DNA of 25,634 nt, taken from assembly GCA_947259685.1 (NCBI GenBank), contig CAMYNC010000082.1, forward strand, positions 1 through 25,634. The letters run 5' to 3'. The stretch is from an uncultured Desulfuromonadales bacterium. GTDB lineage: Bacteria > Desulfobacterota > Desulfuromonadia > Desulfuromonadales > Geopsychrobacteraceae. Within the stretch, counting starts at the first letter, position 1; the number at the start of each line of letters is the position of its first letter. The translations under genes were made by a program, and so were the position numbers. The notes beneath the pieces are model-generated. The model was not told the origin of the DNA. It ran no database searches and worked only from the letters and a program-made list of their open reading frames with translations. Below are positions 15,801 to 24,595 of this stretch, in pieces.

Positions 15801-17062
15801 TGCAGCCCCGCTCGCTCCTGCTCAAAATTCTGTTCTCGCTGGCTTAACTCCGCTTGAGCCCCGGCCTCCGCCGCTTGCATCGACGGCCCAATCTGATCAT
15901 CAAACGCGGCCCGGTCGAGAGGGCCTAAGGCGTAACCGGCCAGCTGGTCCATCCCCTCCACCCGGGGCGTTTGATCCGGAAGCTGCACATCGGGAAGCAC
16001 AGGTGCATTCACGATTTCGTCCATCGCCAGCGGCTGCACGACCTCGGGTGAGACCTCCGCAACCCCAGTCTGGGCAGCCCCGAGGAGATTTTCGGCTTCA
16101 CCCGCGGCGGCCGACTCCAAACTGTCGAGGGCGACGGGGTTTGCATTCCCCTCCAGCGGGATCTCAGGGGGCTCAAGCGTGGTTTCTATTGCCGGCGCGG
16201 GATCGATGACTCCCAAGGCCTCATCCAGCTTCCCCGCTTCGGCTTGCTGCGGAGATGGAAGCTCCGGCTGGCCTACCGGCTCTTGCTCAGGGGCGGCCGG
16301 AACCTCAACGACGGGCTCGGGAGCGCGGGCGAGTGCCTGACCGCCGATTGATGGAGTCGGCGGGGGCGTACTGAGGTTTGGTGTCGCCGACGGCTCCGCC
16401 ACCCCCTCTAAAGTGGCAGATAAATCAGGGACCGCGTCCTGAGTCTGGGCCGCTCGGTCCGCGAACGATGAATTTAGCGCTGCTCCGAACCCCGAATATG
16501 TCTCGGCCTGGGCCGAAGGCGGCAGGGTGTTAAATTGCTGTCCGATGTCCGATAGGGACTCGGCAAGCGGTAACGGGGCGGAGGGTGCGGCAGAGGGTAA
16601 CGAAACCGGGGCTGAAATTGCTACTTCGGAACCGGATGCAGAGAATTCTGACTCGGCGCCCACATCCGAAGCCTCGCTCGCCTCTGAAACCTTAGAGCGG
16701 ACCGGGGGCTCAGCATACAGCGGCGCTTCTTCTCCCTCGAACTGGGCCTGGCTCAGCTCCTCTTTCTTTTTTTCCTCCTTTGTGTCTATGGTCAGGAGGA
16801 TTAGCTCCCCTCCGCTGCTCCGGCCCTCTTCGTTGACGGGCGATTCGGACCGGTTCTCGACCTCTTGGTTCGCAACCTCATCGGCTTCTTTTTCAAAGTT
16901 GTCCTGCGCTTTGTCGAAACGCAGCCGAGCCTGGGCCCTATGAGTCATCTGGGCGCTGTGCTCCTCAGCGGAACTATTTTTCTGGAAAAAAGGCGTGGAG
17001 GGTTTGCGGGAGATGACCCGCGAAGTGTGTTTCTTGTTTATTTTGGCCGCACTGCTTTTCAT
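12851..17062 (-). CDS. Giant eCIS-associated putative effector with C-terminal DUF4258-like toxin domain
   Basis: A 1403-residue protein in the injection-system operon. Residues 20-70 carry PFFQKN and RLRFDKAQDNFEKEADEVAN, like the N-termini of eCIS-associated (DUF4157-type) proteins. Residues ~110-400 are Pro/Ala/Glu-rich and disordered; 400-530 are an Ala/Gln/Glu coiled coil. Residues 531-970 form a long amphipathic helical array (AVAGFLNRAIALASTIVSGA and similar), resembling pore or tape-measure-like regions. Two copies of a small beta module follow (FNVDGKGHKLWID near 991 and FTMVGTKHELWIE near 1127). The last ~80 residues (FRRHAMDRMEGRNVTEENVI, GEWRYQVF, RLDVVTVWPN) resemble DUF4258, a RelE/BrnT-like RNase-toxin fold. 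Start 17062 lies 4 nt after the tape-measure stop. Effector role is inferred. Confidence 0.75.
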   Translation of the reverse strand: MKSSAAKINKKHTSRVISRKPSTPFFQKNSSAEEHSAQMTHRAQARLRFDKAQDNFEKEADEVANQEVENRSESPVNEEGRSSGGELILLTIDTKEEKKKEELSQAQFEGEEAPLYAEPPVRSKVSEASEASDVGAESEFSASGSEVAISAPVSLPSAAPSAPLPLAESLSDIGQQFNTLPPSAQAETYSGFGAALNSSFADRAAQTQDAVPDLSATLEGVAEPSATPNLSTPPPTPSIGGQALARAPEPVVEVPAAPEQEPVGQPELPSPQQAEAGKLDEALGVIDPAPAIETTLEPPEIPLEGNANPVALDSLESAAAGEAENLLGAAQTGVAEVSPEVVQPLAMDEIVNAPVLPDVQLPDQTPRVEGMDQLAGYALGPLDRAAFDDQIGPSMQAAEAGAQAELSQREQNFEQERAGLHLEADAEAAAAQEEAQANQRLEIEQGRQALAGEQQRTLDQQQAAADGALGELSTSKEASAQEIDGRLAADRAAVDEVYAAVEADAQAEVERGTGEADEAGKSAAQQAEAESWWDWAIDSWQALVQAVAGKIIAIWESVAEAVAGFLNRAIALASTIVSGAVAFVKQVLSAYFDLWARLVDKLLGSIFPGLAAALKAWIDRLRAAVFAALDAVAAFYLQALRFIADKLVAGLYAALEVYKAGVNAYLALWETIQNSSWSDIGKTLLSGLLTVVGIDPKEFFATFSKADEVVDDIVADPTLIGKRAVEALSLGIQQFGTNFISNFTAAFVEWITGAARIIMPKTFSLAGIFDVVCQVLNLTYDYLREKAVQHLGEGAVTAVEELFAAIKAFIAEGWAGLWNFVKDKLTSLVDDVVIAMGSWLVEKAILVAGRWVAGLIATFGWSALVEGLIALWQFAMWVKDQFQRFWQIIKSTIDSVHEFVKGQIQPAADTIEGTLQDLIIPAIDLVAKLLNLGNIAKKVEQIIEAVRQMIDEAIDGVVEMLLGTLGIKSKKASDEEDEGGFDGQVGEEIHFNVDGKGHKLWIDTTASEATVMVNSTPMTVEERLDNWQRRIDDPPSQKDGEGGPRSRDEANASLSKAYPQLGTVDQEAEQTLEAETEARDKQDQKTEAAENTLAASLKKLFELYGDEFTAGTEDTTGVPVSELRRSFTMVGTKHELWIEEVGDHLKLMLASPEKAEADQKLTALNMAIAKYRTEVDKQMEEGVESGAITDAALDKLEQMEEDLKNIERDVETRVNEIKSMKPLTAALFGGNTGMLEFEQTQANRIMILIKNVEDELVRFGEQHGIDDFTPTAVERATQERLAEERLAAQQQDAAAEITEFNPQLNLPDVPATQRLRMIMRASNKRVVFRRHAMDRMEGRNVTEENVIQTLAAGRVDRSEYENGEWRYQVFIPQYNIIFAFMADEVATEGRRTLRLDVVTVWPN

Positions 17063-17066
17063 AGGA

Positions 17067-18386
17067 CTACGCCCAGTCGACCCGCAGCGGTTGTTTAAGC
17101 CAGGGGAATCGGATAACGGAAAGATTCCAGGGCAGGGTTTCGAGCAGGATGTCGATCGATTGCGGTTCGACGACCAGCTGCCAACCCTCCTCACTCCAGG
17201 TCAGTTTCCCCTGCCGTTGCAGGAAGGCGCTCCGCAGCCCATCGGGGGAGGTATTTTTCAACCGGCTCCAGTGCTCGATCACTGCCTTGAGAAGCTCTAG
17301 AGCCTCGTCCCGATCAGCCTGCTGCAGATCCAGGTGCTTGGCAACCGGGACGCCGATATCGAGGCCGCAGAGGATTTTATAGATGCCGGTTTGCGGTTCT
17401 TGCGGATGCTCCTGGCCGGTGGCGAGGAAATGGAGCAGATGAATGGCCCGCTCCCGGCAACTGAAATCTGTGAAGTTCTGTTCGCCATCAAGCAGCCCGC
17501 ACTGGGAAAAGAGGCGGGGCAGAAAGGGGTGCAGCAATACCACCCCGGCCTGCACGACAAAGAAACATTTTTCCGCTTCGGCAAGATCTTCTACTGGCTC
17601 TTCGTTTACAACACAATCCGCTGCGCTCTCGGTCTGTGCAGGGCGGGCTGCCGCTCCTTCCCTGGCCTGATCTTCCGCAAGTTGTTCAGCGCATTCCCGG
17701 AGGAGTTCTTTCTTCAGCGCGGCTGTTGAGCTGTCGCGAAAAGATTTGGCTGCTACCCGCAGGAGAATCTCGGCGCGTGCGGCGGCAGCGAGCCTCGGAG
17801 CAACCTCAGGGACCAGCGTGGAAAAGACGGTTATCAGATCGGGCTGAATCTGCTCGACCAGCCATTCGACAAACGAGAGTTGGCATTGCTCGACCAGGCG
17901 CCAGCGGGTATCCGGTCGGCGCAACAGCCGCTGCAGCGGCTCACGCAGCGGCTCAATCTCTGTTGCGCCCAATTCCTGAAGTTTCGTCTCCAACTCGGAG
18001 ATGTCCGGTTCGCCGGCGAACCAGGGGATCTGTCCGCTTTGGAGAAAGACCAGAAAACTCTCTCGCAGCCGCTGTTCCGGCGGCACCGGTTGCAGCTGCC
18101 GAGGCTCTAGATCTTGCAAGGCCTTGGCGACACAGAGGTGGATTTTTTCGATGCTGGCCGAATCGGGCTGGAAAATATCGATGTGGCCAAGGTCGATGAC
18201 CAGCCGCTCGAGCCGATAATCCTGGGTATCGCTCGCATAGCTTGACAGGCTTTGATCGAGGGCCGGCTGAACAATGCGCTGAAAAAAGTCCGCAAGCTTG
18301 GCTGGGGCGTTTAAAGCGTCCGCATCCTGCGCCAGCCTGACATTGAACTGGGCACTGTTGATGATGTGACAAGGCGCATCAGCCAT
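17067..18386 (-). CDS. Contractile injection system tape-measure protein (CIS_TMP, Afp14-like)
   Basis: A 439-residue protein that sets sheath/tube length in extracellular contractile injection systems. Recognisable signatures are the N-terminal HIINSAQFNVRL, a linker, then VVQAGVVLLHPFLPRLFSQCGLL (~280-300) and RERAIHLLHFLATGQEHPQEP. The C-terminal part has AVIEHWSRLKNTSPDGLRSA and the closing SVIRFPWLKQPLRVDW. These are typical of this family and unlike phage tape-measure proteins. AGGG lies 8 nt upstream of the ATG at 18386. It sits 72 nt after the 1016-residue gene and 4 nt before the effector, so the stoichiometries of ruler and effector are probably linked. Family identity is sure from motifs. 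Confidence 0.9.
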   Translation of the reverse strand: MADAPCHIINSAQFNVRLAQDADALNAPAKLADFFQRIVQPALDQSLSSYASDTQDYRLERLVIDLGHIDIFQPDSASIEKIHLCVAKALQDLEPRQLQPVPPEQRLRESFLVFLQSGQIPWFAGEPDISELETKLQELGATEIEPLREPLQRLLRRPDTRWRLVEQCQLSFVEWLVEQIQPDLITVFSTLVPEVAPRLAAAARAEILLRVAAKSFRDSSTAALKKELLRECAEQLAEDQAREGAAARPAQTESAADCVVNEEPVEDLAEAEKCFFVVQAGVVLLHPFLPRLFSQCGLLDGEQNFTDFSCRERAIHLLHFLATGQEHPQEPQTGIYKILCGLDIGVPVAKHLDLQQADRDEALELLKAVIEHWSRLKNTSPDGLRSAFLQRQGKLTWSEEGWQLVVEPQSIDILLETLPWNLSVIRFPWLKQPLRVDWA

Positions 18387-18458
18387 TGTCTATCCCTTCT
18401 CACATCCCTCCTGAGCCGGGGGCTGAGGCCACCGGCGGATTTCAGCCAAGTAGTATGC

Positions 18459-21400
18459 TCACCGCTTGGGGCGATCGAGCACAAAATTTTCCAGTATTTC
18501 ACCCCCTTCCAGCACCTGGATCAACCTTTCGCTCGGCAGGTAGCCGCGCTTTTTCACCTCAACTCGATAGACCCCCGCCGGCGCGGAAAAGGAGAAGGCC
18601 TCGCCGACCGCCTTGACCGCCACAGCCTCTCTGGTCTCAACATTGGCCACCGAAATGGCGGCCTTTGCCAGCGCCGCAGTGGTCGCGGCACCACGGCCAA
18701 GCTGCGAGCCGAAAATGCGCCCGGCGACAATACCGGGACGAACAACCTCGCGCGGTTTTTCCTGCAGCGCAATGTCGCTGCAATCGGTGTCGCAGCACAG
18801 GTAAGGAATGCAGAAGTCTCCCAGCACGACGAAATCGTCCAGCGGGTCGGCGGTTGGCTGGCGCGCCTCGAGGACCTGCTGTGGATCCCTGATTTTCTGC
18901 TTCGGGTTCTTGGCCCCGAGTTTCTCATAGACGCTGCTGAATTTTTCGTTGATCCGCTCCTGGTTTTTCCCCAACACCTGCTGGATCAGGTTCTGGTGAG
19001 TGTGCAGCAGAATTAGCGTGCCCCCTTTGGGAACCCCACATTTATGCTCCATGCCCGGATGCCGTCTGGCATAACCTTCCAGGACCAGCTCGCTGAAGAT
19101 TTTCTCCATCCGCAGCTGGAATTCTTTCATCATGCTGTTGATCAGGGTGACCGAACCGCCTGCCTCCAGCTGGCCGCGGTTAAGGACCAGGTTGTCCTGC
19201 ACTGCAGCGACCTCCGGATTCTTTTTGGTGTCGGTTTTGGCGGCATGCGCCAGGTATTCATCGTAGGCCGCGCCAAAAGCGCCGATTTTTTCGTCGAACT
19301 TTTTGAAATCCATGTCGGCGATCGCCGCGGAGCTGACCACACCGATCAGTTCTTCCGATTTGTCGATCAGTGAAACCGTCTTATATATATTCTCCGCCAC
19401 ATCCTCCACCCTGGCATCCAGGTTGAGCTGCTTGGCGTATTCGAGGGTGCGATCATAAAGATTGTCATCCCCGGTTGCGCCTTTGATGATCTTTTCGTAG
19501 GCAATCCCGATCGACTCCTCCGTCCCCTTCGGGGGGCGAACTTTCTCGGTGACCCGCCCTTTGGTGTAGCGAGTCTGCCGAATTTCATGCAGCAGGGTAT
19601 CGGCTTTGACCTTGTCATCGCCGATTCTGGCTCTGAAAACCTCCAGCCGCAGCGATACCGGTTCCGCCGCCTCAATCGCATCCGGGGTCGCTCGGGAGGG
19701 TTGCAAGCGGGTGGCGCTTTTCGGCAGCATCCCCACCGAACGGGCGCCAAGCCCGGCAAGCCGGGCAAGAATGACATAGAGAAAGAAGAACAGTGTCATC
19801 ATCAAAATCAGGAAGATCACGTCGAGATCACGGAAACGGCAGAGCAGCAGCTTGTAAATGGCCAGTTTGACCCGCTCCTGCACCCCCTTGTCGAGGGCCA
19901 GCGAGGAAGAATCATCTTTGACGCTTAAGCCGAGGTAAACCGGCTCCACAGCGAAAGACAATCCCAACTGCTTTTTCTGCGTGAGCAGTTCGCGCATCGC
20001 TTCGCCGAGACTCTTGCCGAGGATTCCTTCGACCCGGTAGAAGTTGTGCCCTTCGAGTTTGCCCAACAGGGGATGGCTGGCATTGCTGGTGAACTGATGT
20101 GAGTAAACCAGATCCAACCAGTTCTTGCTGGTCTTGTCGAAAGACCAGTTGCGGTGCAGATCGTCATGCTTTTTGAAAGCATAATAGAAGGGCAGCGCTT
20201 TTCCTGATAGAGCGACCGCGCCATCGCGGCTGGGGGTGATCTTGAGCGCTTTTTGCGGCAGCGCATCGGTCTGGTAACGGTAGGCGAGCAGAAAGGTCCG
20301 GTAGTGCAGCGAGCGCAGCCGCTGCAAGCGCTCCTGCTGACCGTCGAACAGAGGTGAAAAAATAAAATGATGCCGAAAGCGGGCAGGTTTGTTTAAAGCG
20401 CCAAAGCCGGAATCGAGGCTGAGCGGATCGAACGTCTGCCCCGGCTTGGGAGGCTCAAAAGCGTTCGGCTGATCGGCCACCATCCCGAGCAGCAGATGTT
20501 TGGGAAACCTCTCCGGGTTCGGGCAGCATTCCGCTTCCAGCCTGCAGGCCTCAGCAAGAAACTCGTTGTGCGACTGGATCAGGTCGTAAAGCAGGTCGTA
20601 GACGTACTGGACCAGGAAAATATTTTGTCCCAGCTTCTCCAGCCCCTTGAGTAAAAACTCACTGTCGCCGAAAGGACCGCCGGGATAGGCCTTTTCCGGA
20701 TAGATGTCACTCAGCAGATAAGCATAGGCAGAGTAGCCCTGCTGCAGAGCCTTGACGACCACCGGCCCCTCGCTCTGCAGGATCGTGAAGATCCGGTCGG
20801 ACAGATCCTCAAAGGTCTTGAGCGCCTTACCGGCCGGATTGATCTTCTCCAGTTGCAGCGGCGGCAAGTTGAACTTCGGATGGCTGTGGAGATCGCCAGA
20901 GCGGCCAACGATGGCCGCTTCCATGGCGAGCATCGCCTGGGCGTCGGTTTTTCTCACCAACAGCTTGCGCAGGGTAAAGTTCAGCTGTGCCCCCTTGTCG
21001 CTGCAGTCGTTGAGTTCGCAGCTTTTGAGCGAACTCTGCAGACATTCGAGGAACAGCAGCACCACCTTATCGGTGAGAAACTGCTGATCGAGAGGGATCG
21101 GATCCGGCTCGCCGGGAGTTGTTTGATAGCCCTCCGCCAGCAGCTCCCAGAGCGGAATCTGCTGGCCGTTGCCGGAGAGGAAAAAGGGATACTGCGCCTG
21201 ATCCTGCGGGGCAAGATCCTCCGGGACCTCTTCGAATTCGGCGGTCGGCAGGGTATAGGGGCGATACTGGCGGTGCAGGGATTCTTCCGCGACGATCAGC
21301 TGCCCGGCGGAGGTCAGAGCAACCCCGGCGCTGATGCGCAGTCGGTTCCCTGCCGAGGGGTAATCGACCTCCAGGCCGCAGACCACCCCGATGCCGATCA

Positions 21401-21509
21401 GCTTGCTGCGCGTTAGCCGATCCTGTTCCGCAAGGTAGCTTGCAAGATCATTGAGATGCTTTGAGGTCAGGACTTGGCCGCTTTCAAAAATCGGATAGGA
21501 ATTCTGCAT
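18459..21509 (-). CDS. Large eCIS-associated protein with internal transmembrane helix and C-terminal beta-sandwich
   Basis: A 1016-residue protein found in the eCIS operon. The N-terminus FESGQVLTSKHLNDLASYL and KLIGIGVVCGLEV, with a beta domain after it, is typical of a conserved eCIS baseplate-adjacent family; no function is established. Residues ~150-550 are mostly helical. At 564-586 (LDVIFLILMMTLFFFLYVILARL) there is a single strong membrane helix, odd for a structural part of a soluble particle. A helical region follows with DFCIPYLCCDTDC (899-910), a Cys-rich motif seen in this family. The last ~85 residues look like a carboxypeptidase-regulatory/PEGA-like sandwich (GVYRVEVKKRGYLPSERLIQ). 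AGGA lies 8 nt before the ATG; 17 nt after the Afp12-like gene. Confidence 0.8.
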   Translation of the reverse strand: MQNSYPIFESGQVLTSKHLNDLASYLAEQDRLTRSKLIGIGVVCGLEVDYPSAGNRLRISAGVALTSAGQLIVAEESLHRQYRPYTLPTAEFEEVPEDLAPQDQAQYPFFLSGNGQQIPLWELLAEGYQTTPGEPDPIPLDQQFLTDKVVLLFLECLQSSLKSCELNDCSDKGAQLNFTLRKLLVRKTDAQAMLAMEAAIVGRSGDLHSHPKFNLPPLQLEKINPAGKALKTFEDLSDRIFTILQSEGPVVVKALQQGYSAYAYLLSDIYPEKAYPGGPFGDSEFLLKGLEKLGQNIFLVQYVYDLLYDLIQSHNEFLAEACRLEAECCPNPERFPKHLLLGMVADQPNAFEPPKPGQTFDPLSLDSGFGALNKPARFRHHFIFSPLFDGQQERLQRLRSLHYRTFLLAYRYQTDALPQKALKITPSRDGAVALSGKALPFYYAFKKHDDLHRNWSFDKTSKNWLDLVYSHQFTSNASHPLLGKLEGHNFYRVEGILGKSLGEAMRELLTQKKQLGLSFAVEPVYLGLSVKDDSSSLALDKGVQERVKLAIYKLLLCRFRDLDVIFLILMMTLFFFLYVILARLAGLGARSVGMLPKSATRLQPSRATPDAIEAAEPVSLRLEVFRARIGDDKVKADTLLHEIRQTRYTKGRVTEKVRPPKGTEESIGIAYEKIIKGATGDDNLYDRTLEYAKQLNLDARVEDVAENIYKTVSLIDKSEELIGVVSSAAIADMDFKKFDEKIGAFGAAYDEYLAHAAKTDTKKNPEVAAVQDNLVLNRGQLEAGGSVTLINSMMKEFQLRMEKIFSELVLEGYARRHPGMEHKCGVPKGGTLILLHTHQNLIQQVLGKNQERINEKFSSVYEKLGAKNPKQKIRDPQQVLEARQPTADPLDDFVVLGDFCIPYLCCDTDCSDIALQEKPREVVRPGIVAGRIFGSQLGRGAATTAALAKAAISVANVETREAVAVKAVGEAFSFSAPAGVYRVEVKKRGYLPSERLIQVLEGGEILENFVLDRPKR

Positions 21510-21526
21510 AGTTTCAATCCTGTGGG

Positions 21527-24500
21527 TTAAAAAAGCCCTAAATTGGTATTGCCTAGCCGGACCGGGTTCTCGTCGCTGCCCTCTTCGCAGTCATGCAGGG
21601 TCGCCGAGGGGTAAACCGTTCTGAGCTGCTGCAACAGCAGAATCAACTCCCGCAGCGCTGTTCTCAGCTGCATGGGGTTAGCATTTTTCTGCGCCCGGGC
21701 CGCGACCCAGGTTCGATATTTCCGGTCCAGCTCGAGCATCTGTTCGTTGCTGATCCAACAGATGCGGGCCAGAATATGCGCGGGGCATTCCTCCCGCAAG
21801 GTCCGTTCAAAAAGCGCCCTGAAGTGCAGATTGTTGAAACGCTCGGGCCAGGCCGGCAGAAACACCGAGATGCGGAACGAATAGGGATCCTCCTCACCGC
21901 AAAACTCACCGTCTTTACTCAGGCAGGCCTCCAGCAGCTGGTCCTGGTCCGACAGCGGGCGCAGCAGCAGATGTTCTATAAGATGAAAACCTTCTTCGCT
22001 GCAGCGCGCGTCACGATAGAGAATTTCATCGTAGCGGGCGATGATCCCCAGAACGCTCTGCACCGCTGCCGCCTCATCGTTGAACAGTTCGTCCTGCTGC
22101 AGGCTGGTGCCGCCCCCCTGCAGCCGGAAGAAAACCTGCCCCGTCCCGCCGCTGCTGTCGATCAGGTAGCTTTGTTCCTGCCGCAGTTGGGGAAAGAGGT
22201 TGCGCGCCTCGTCCAGGGCCATTTCGCGGCTGGGGAAAAGCTCCTGCGACTTGAACAGGATGTCGTTGTTCGCCGACTTGATTTCAACCCGAAAATCGTT
22301 GCCGATCTTGCGGGTGCTGAAGAGCATCTCAAACAGGGCGTTACAGGCCAGATTGCGGCGGAAATAGTTGTCGATACCCAGCAGCCGGCTGACCCGCTTT
22401 TCCAGTCCCGAAACATTATCGCTGTCCCACAGCTCGGCCGGATCCTGCGGCCGGGAATTGAACGCCTTCTGCCGCTCGCGGCTGACGACCGGGTATTCGC
22501 GCAGAAAATCGATCTTGTCCGCAAGCAGTTTTTTTCCGGTCTTGAGCCGGTCGCCATCGAGGGAGAACATCATCAGCACGTAGTCGGTGAACTGTTCGGC
22601 AAAGCGGGCGATCAGGTGATCGAGCAGGCGGTTGCGGCGCTCGATAAACAGCTCCTGGTCCTCGCTCAGCAGGGTGCGGCTGACGTCATCCTGCAGAACC
22701 GTTTTGTCGACATAAAACTCCTCGTCGAACGGTTCGCGAACCCCGGGGATGCTGTCGAGATAGCGGGAGAAATAGGTCCGGCCCAAACTCTGGTCGAGGG
22801 AGAAGAGATTGCGCAGGTTGCCCAGCTGCGCCAGGTAATCGGCCAGCAGCTGATCGAAAAAGGTCAGATAGGCCTTGAACTGCCGGGCCTGGGCGACGCG
22901 CTGGTTGCTCGCCGTGGCCGGCAGTCCAGCCTCGCCGACCCCGTAAGTCAGGGGAAAATCGTTCTGGACGGTAAAAAACTGCTCGGTCTCGCGATAGTTG
23001 CCGCGCGGCAGCTCCAGCGCCTGGTTCGGCTCAACATAAGCTTCCTTACGCGCCATCGCTCGCAGATGCTTGAGCGTGTTCAGAAACTCCCGCTGCCGAG
23101 CGATATACGGGATGCTGTCCTTAAAGAACAATAGCTTTGATTTTTCGATGCCCAGAACCGGCTGATGCAAGGGGCTGATCTCGAGGCACCATTTCTCACT
23201 CGGCCCGACCGGATTGCCATCCGCAGCGTACTTGCGCAGCAGGACGTTCTTGATCGAAACCACCTCATCCAGGTCCATCAGCAGATTGATGATGTCCGAA
23301 GTGTAGATGGTGCGGCGCAGCTCGCTCGCTTCCAGCTCCGCGGTCTTGATAAAGCCGGGCTTGGTAAAGACCGCTTCGCCGGCACAGCTGAAGGCGAGAT
23401 TGAGGTAGGGGCCGTTAAAAATTTCATCGCTGCAGAGCCCCTCATCGAGCAGCTCCTTGAGGCTGTAGTAATTCACCGGCGGATTGAAATATTTTTCGAT
23501 CTCGTGGTAAACCCGGGCCTGCACCGCCTCAAGATCAGCATCCTTTCTGACTTCGATATCGGCACAGACGGCGACGCATTCCGACTTGACCGTCTCGATG
23601 CTGAGGATCTCCTCGCAGAGGTTGCGGTGCGCGGCAAGCACACAGCAGACCGCCGCCAGGCTGTTTTGAATCGCCTGCTGCTTGGCCCAGAACAAGCCGA
23701 GCGGCCCATCGGCCTGGCTATCCTCCAGCAGCGCCTGCAGAGCAGCATTGGTGACAACAATCGGCGGCGCATCGGGGTCCGGCTTGTCCTGGACGACCTC
23801 CAGCTGCAACTTTGCAAATGATTCTTGATAAGCAGCCTCATCGCCCTTCTGCAGATCAATGTCGACCGCGGCGGTGAAGCGTTTACCATTCCCGCTCAGC
23901 GACTGAACCTGAGCGACGCCCTGGAAATCGGCGCTGAAGTCGATTGTTCCAGAGAGAAACTCTGGATCCTTGCTGTCGAGCGACAGAACAACCCCTTTTA
24001 AAGGGCCCACCTTGTTCACTGTAAAAGTCAGTTTCGTTTCATTGAACGAGCCGAGCTGGTCATCAATCTCAAGCTCCAGCAACACCCGGTAAAGCCCACG
24101 CAGCGGAACCCGCGGATTCTGCTTGCCCAGCGTATTGAGCGGCGCGTAGGACAACTCCCCTGCCAGGCAATCGGCGTAAATCGGCACCTCCGACTCCAGA
24201 TAGTTACCCGCCTGAGAGGGATCCTGCATCGGGTCGAGCCAGGCGTTGCGCACCCCTTCGATCTTCAGCAGCAGCTTTCGGTAGTCGTTGATGGTCAGCG
24301 GCGAAGTGGTTAACACCTCGTGGGCGGGAAAGAAACTGCTGCGTTCCGGCGGGTCGGCCGCGCCGCCTGGCGCCGCGAGCAGATCGGCAGTCGCGAAATC
24401 GGTCCGATAGCCGAGGTCAGTCAGCGCATAGCAGAGGACCTCAAGCAGCGTTATACCGGGATCATGCAGGTTGTGGTCGGTCCAGAGCGCTCCGGAAAGG

Positions 24501-24595
24501 CTCTGGATATGCTCGATCCCTTTTTCCCGCAGGAAGGAATAATCCTGGGCGGGAAGCAGCGACTTGTTTTTATCGAGAACGGCAGATTCACTCAT
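21527..24595 (-). CDS. eCIS baseplate protein, gpJ/gp6-like (Afp12-like)
   Basis: A 1022-residue baseplate wedge-type protein. Residues 38-64 contain WTDHNLHDPGITLLEVLCYA and then LTDLGYR, the hallmark of J/gp6-like baseplate proteins in contractile tails. The middle shows LTYGVGEAGLPATASNQRVA and QARQFKAYLTFFDQLLADYL, and the end LIEHLLLRPL, with FLPAWPERFNNLHFRALFERT, motifs common in the large Afp12-like proteins of environmental eCIS. It starts with ATGA overlapping the stop of the upstream baseplate gene, so the two are translationally coupled and probably assemble together in the wedge. Length is in the large range typical of this subtype. No signal peptide. Confidence 0.87.
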   Translation of the reverse strand: MSESAVLDKNKSLLPAQDYSFLREKGIEHIQSLSGALWTDHNLHDPGITLLEVLCYALTDLGYRTDFATADLLAAPGGAADPPERSSFFPAHEVLTTSPLTINDYRKLLLKIEGVRNAWLDPMQDPSQAGNYLESEVPIYADCLAGELSYAPLNTLGKQNPRVPLRGLYRVLLELEIDDQLGSFNETKLTFTVNKVGPLKGVVLSLDSKDPEFLSGTIDFSADFQGVAQVQSLSGNGKRFTAAVDIDLQKGDEAAYQESFAKLQLEVVQDKPDPDAPPIVVTNAALQALLEDSQADGPLGLFWAKQQAIQNSLAAVCCVLAAHRNLCEEILSIETVKSECVAVCADIEVRKDADLEAVQARVYHEIEKYFNPPVNYYSLKELLDEGLCSDEIFNGPYLNLAFSCAGEAVFTKPGFIKTAELEASELRRTIYTSDIINLLMDLDEVVSIKNVLLRKYAADGNPVGPSEKWCLEISPLHQPVLGIEKSKLLFFKDSIPYIARQREFLNTLKHLRAMARKEAYVEPNQALELPRGNYRETEQFFTVQNDFPLTYGVGEAGLPATASNQRVAQARQFKAYLTFFDQLLADYLAQLGNLRNLFSLDQSLGRTYFSRYLDSIPGVREPFDEEFYVDKTVLQDDVSRTLLSEDQELFIERRNRLLDHLIARFAEQFTDYVLMMFSLDGDRLKTGKKLLADKIDFLREYPVVSRERQKAFNSRPQDPAELWDSDNVSGLEKRVSRLLGIDNYFRRNLACNALFEMLFSTRKIGNDFRVEIKSANNDILFKSQELFPSREMALDEARNLFPQLRQEQSYLIDSSGGTGQVFFRLQGGGTSLQQDELFNDEAAAVQSVLGIIARYDEILYRDARCSEEGFHLIEHLLLRPLSDQDQLLEACLSKDGEFCGEEDPYSFRISVFLPAWPERFNNLHFRALFERTLREECPAHILARICWISNEQMLELDRKYRTWVAARAQKNANPMQLRTALRELILLLQQLRTVYPSATLHDCEEGSDENPVRLGNTNLGLF

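Noticed and set aside
17063..17194. N-terminal extension of the effector to 17194
   Set aside because: It would overlap the tape-measure gene by over 120 nt in another frame; the start at 17062, 4 nt after its stop, begins with the eCIS-type sequence.
21593..23134. 513-codon plus-strand open frame opposite the Afp12-like gene
   Set aside because: Antisense shadow: the minus-strand protein has clear baseplate motifs, while this frame shows only Gln/Ala/Val-rich sequence without domains.
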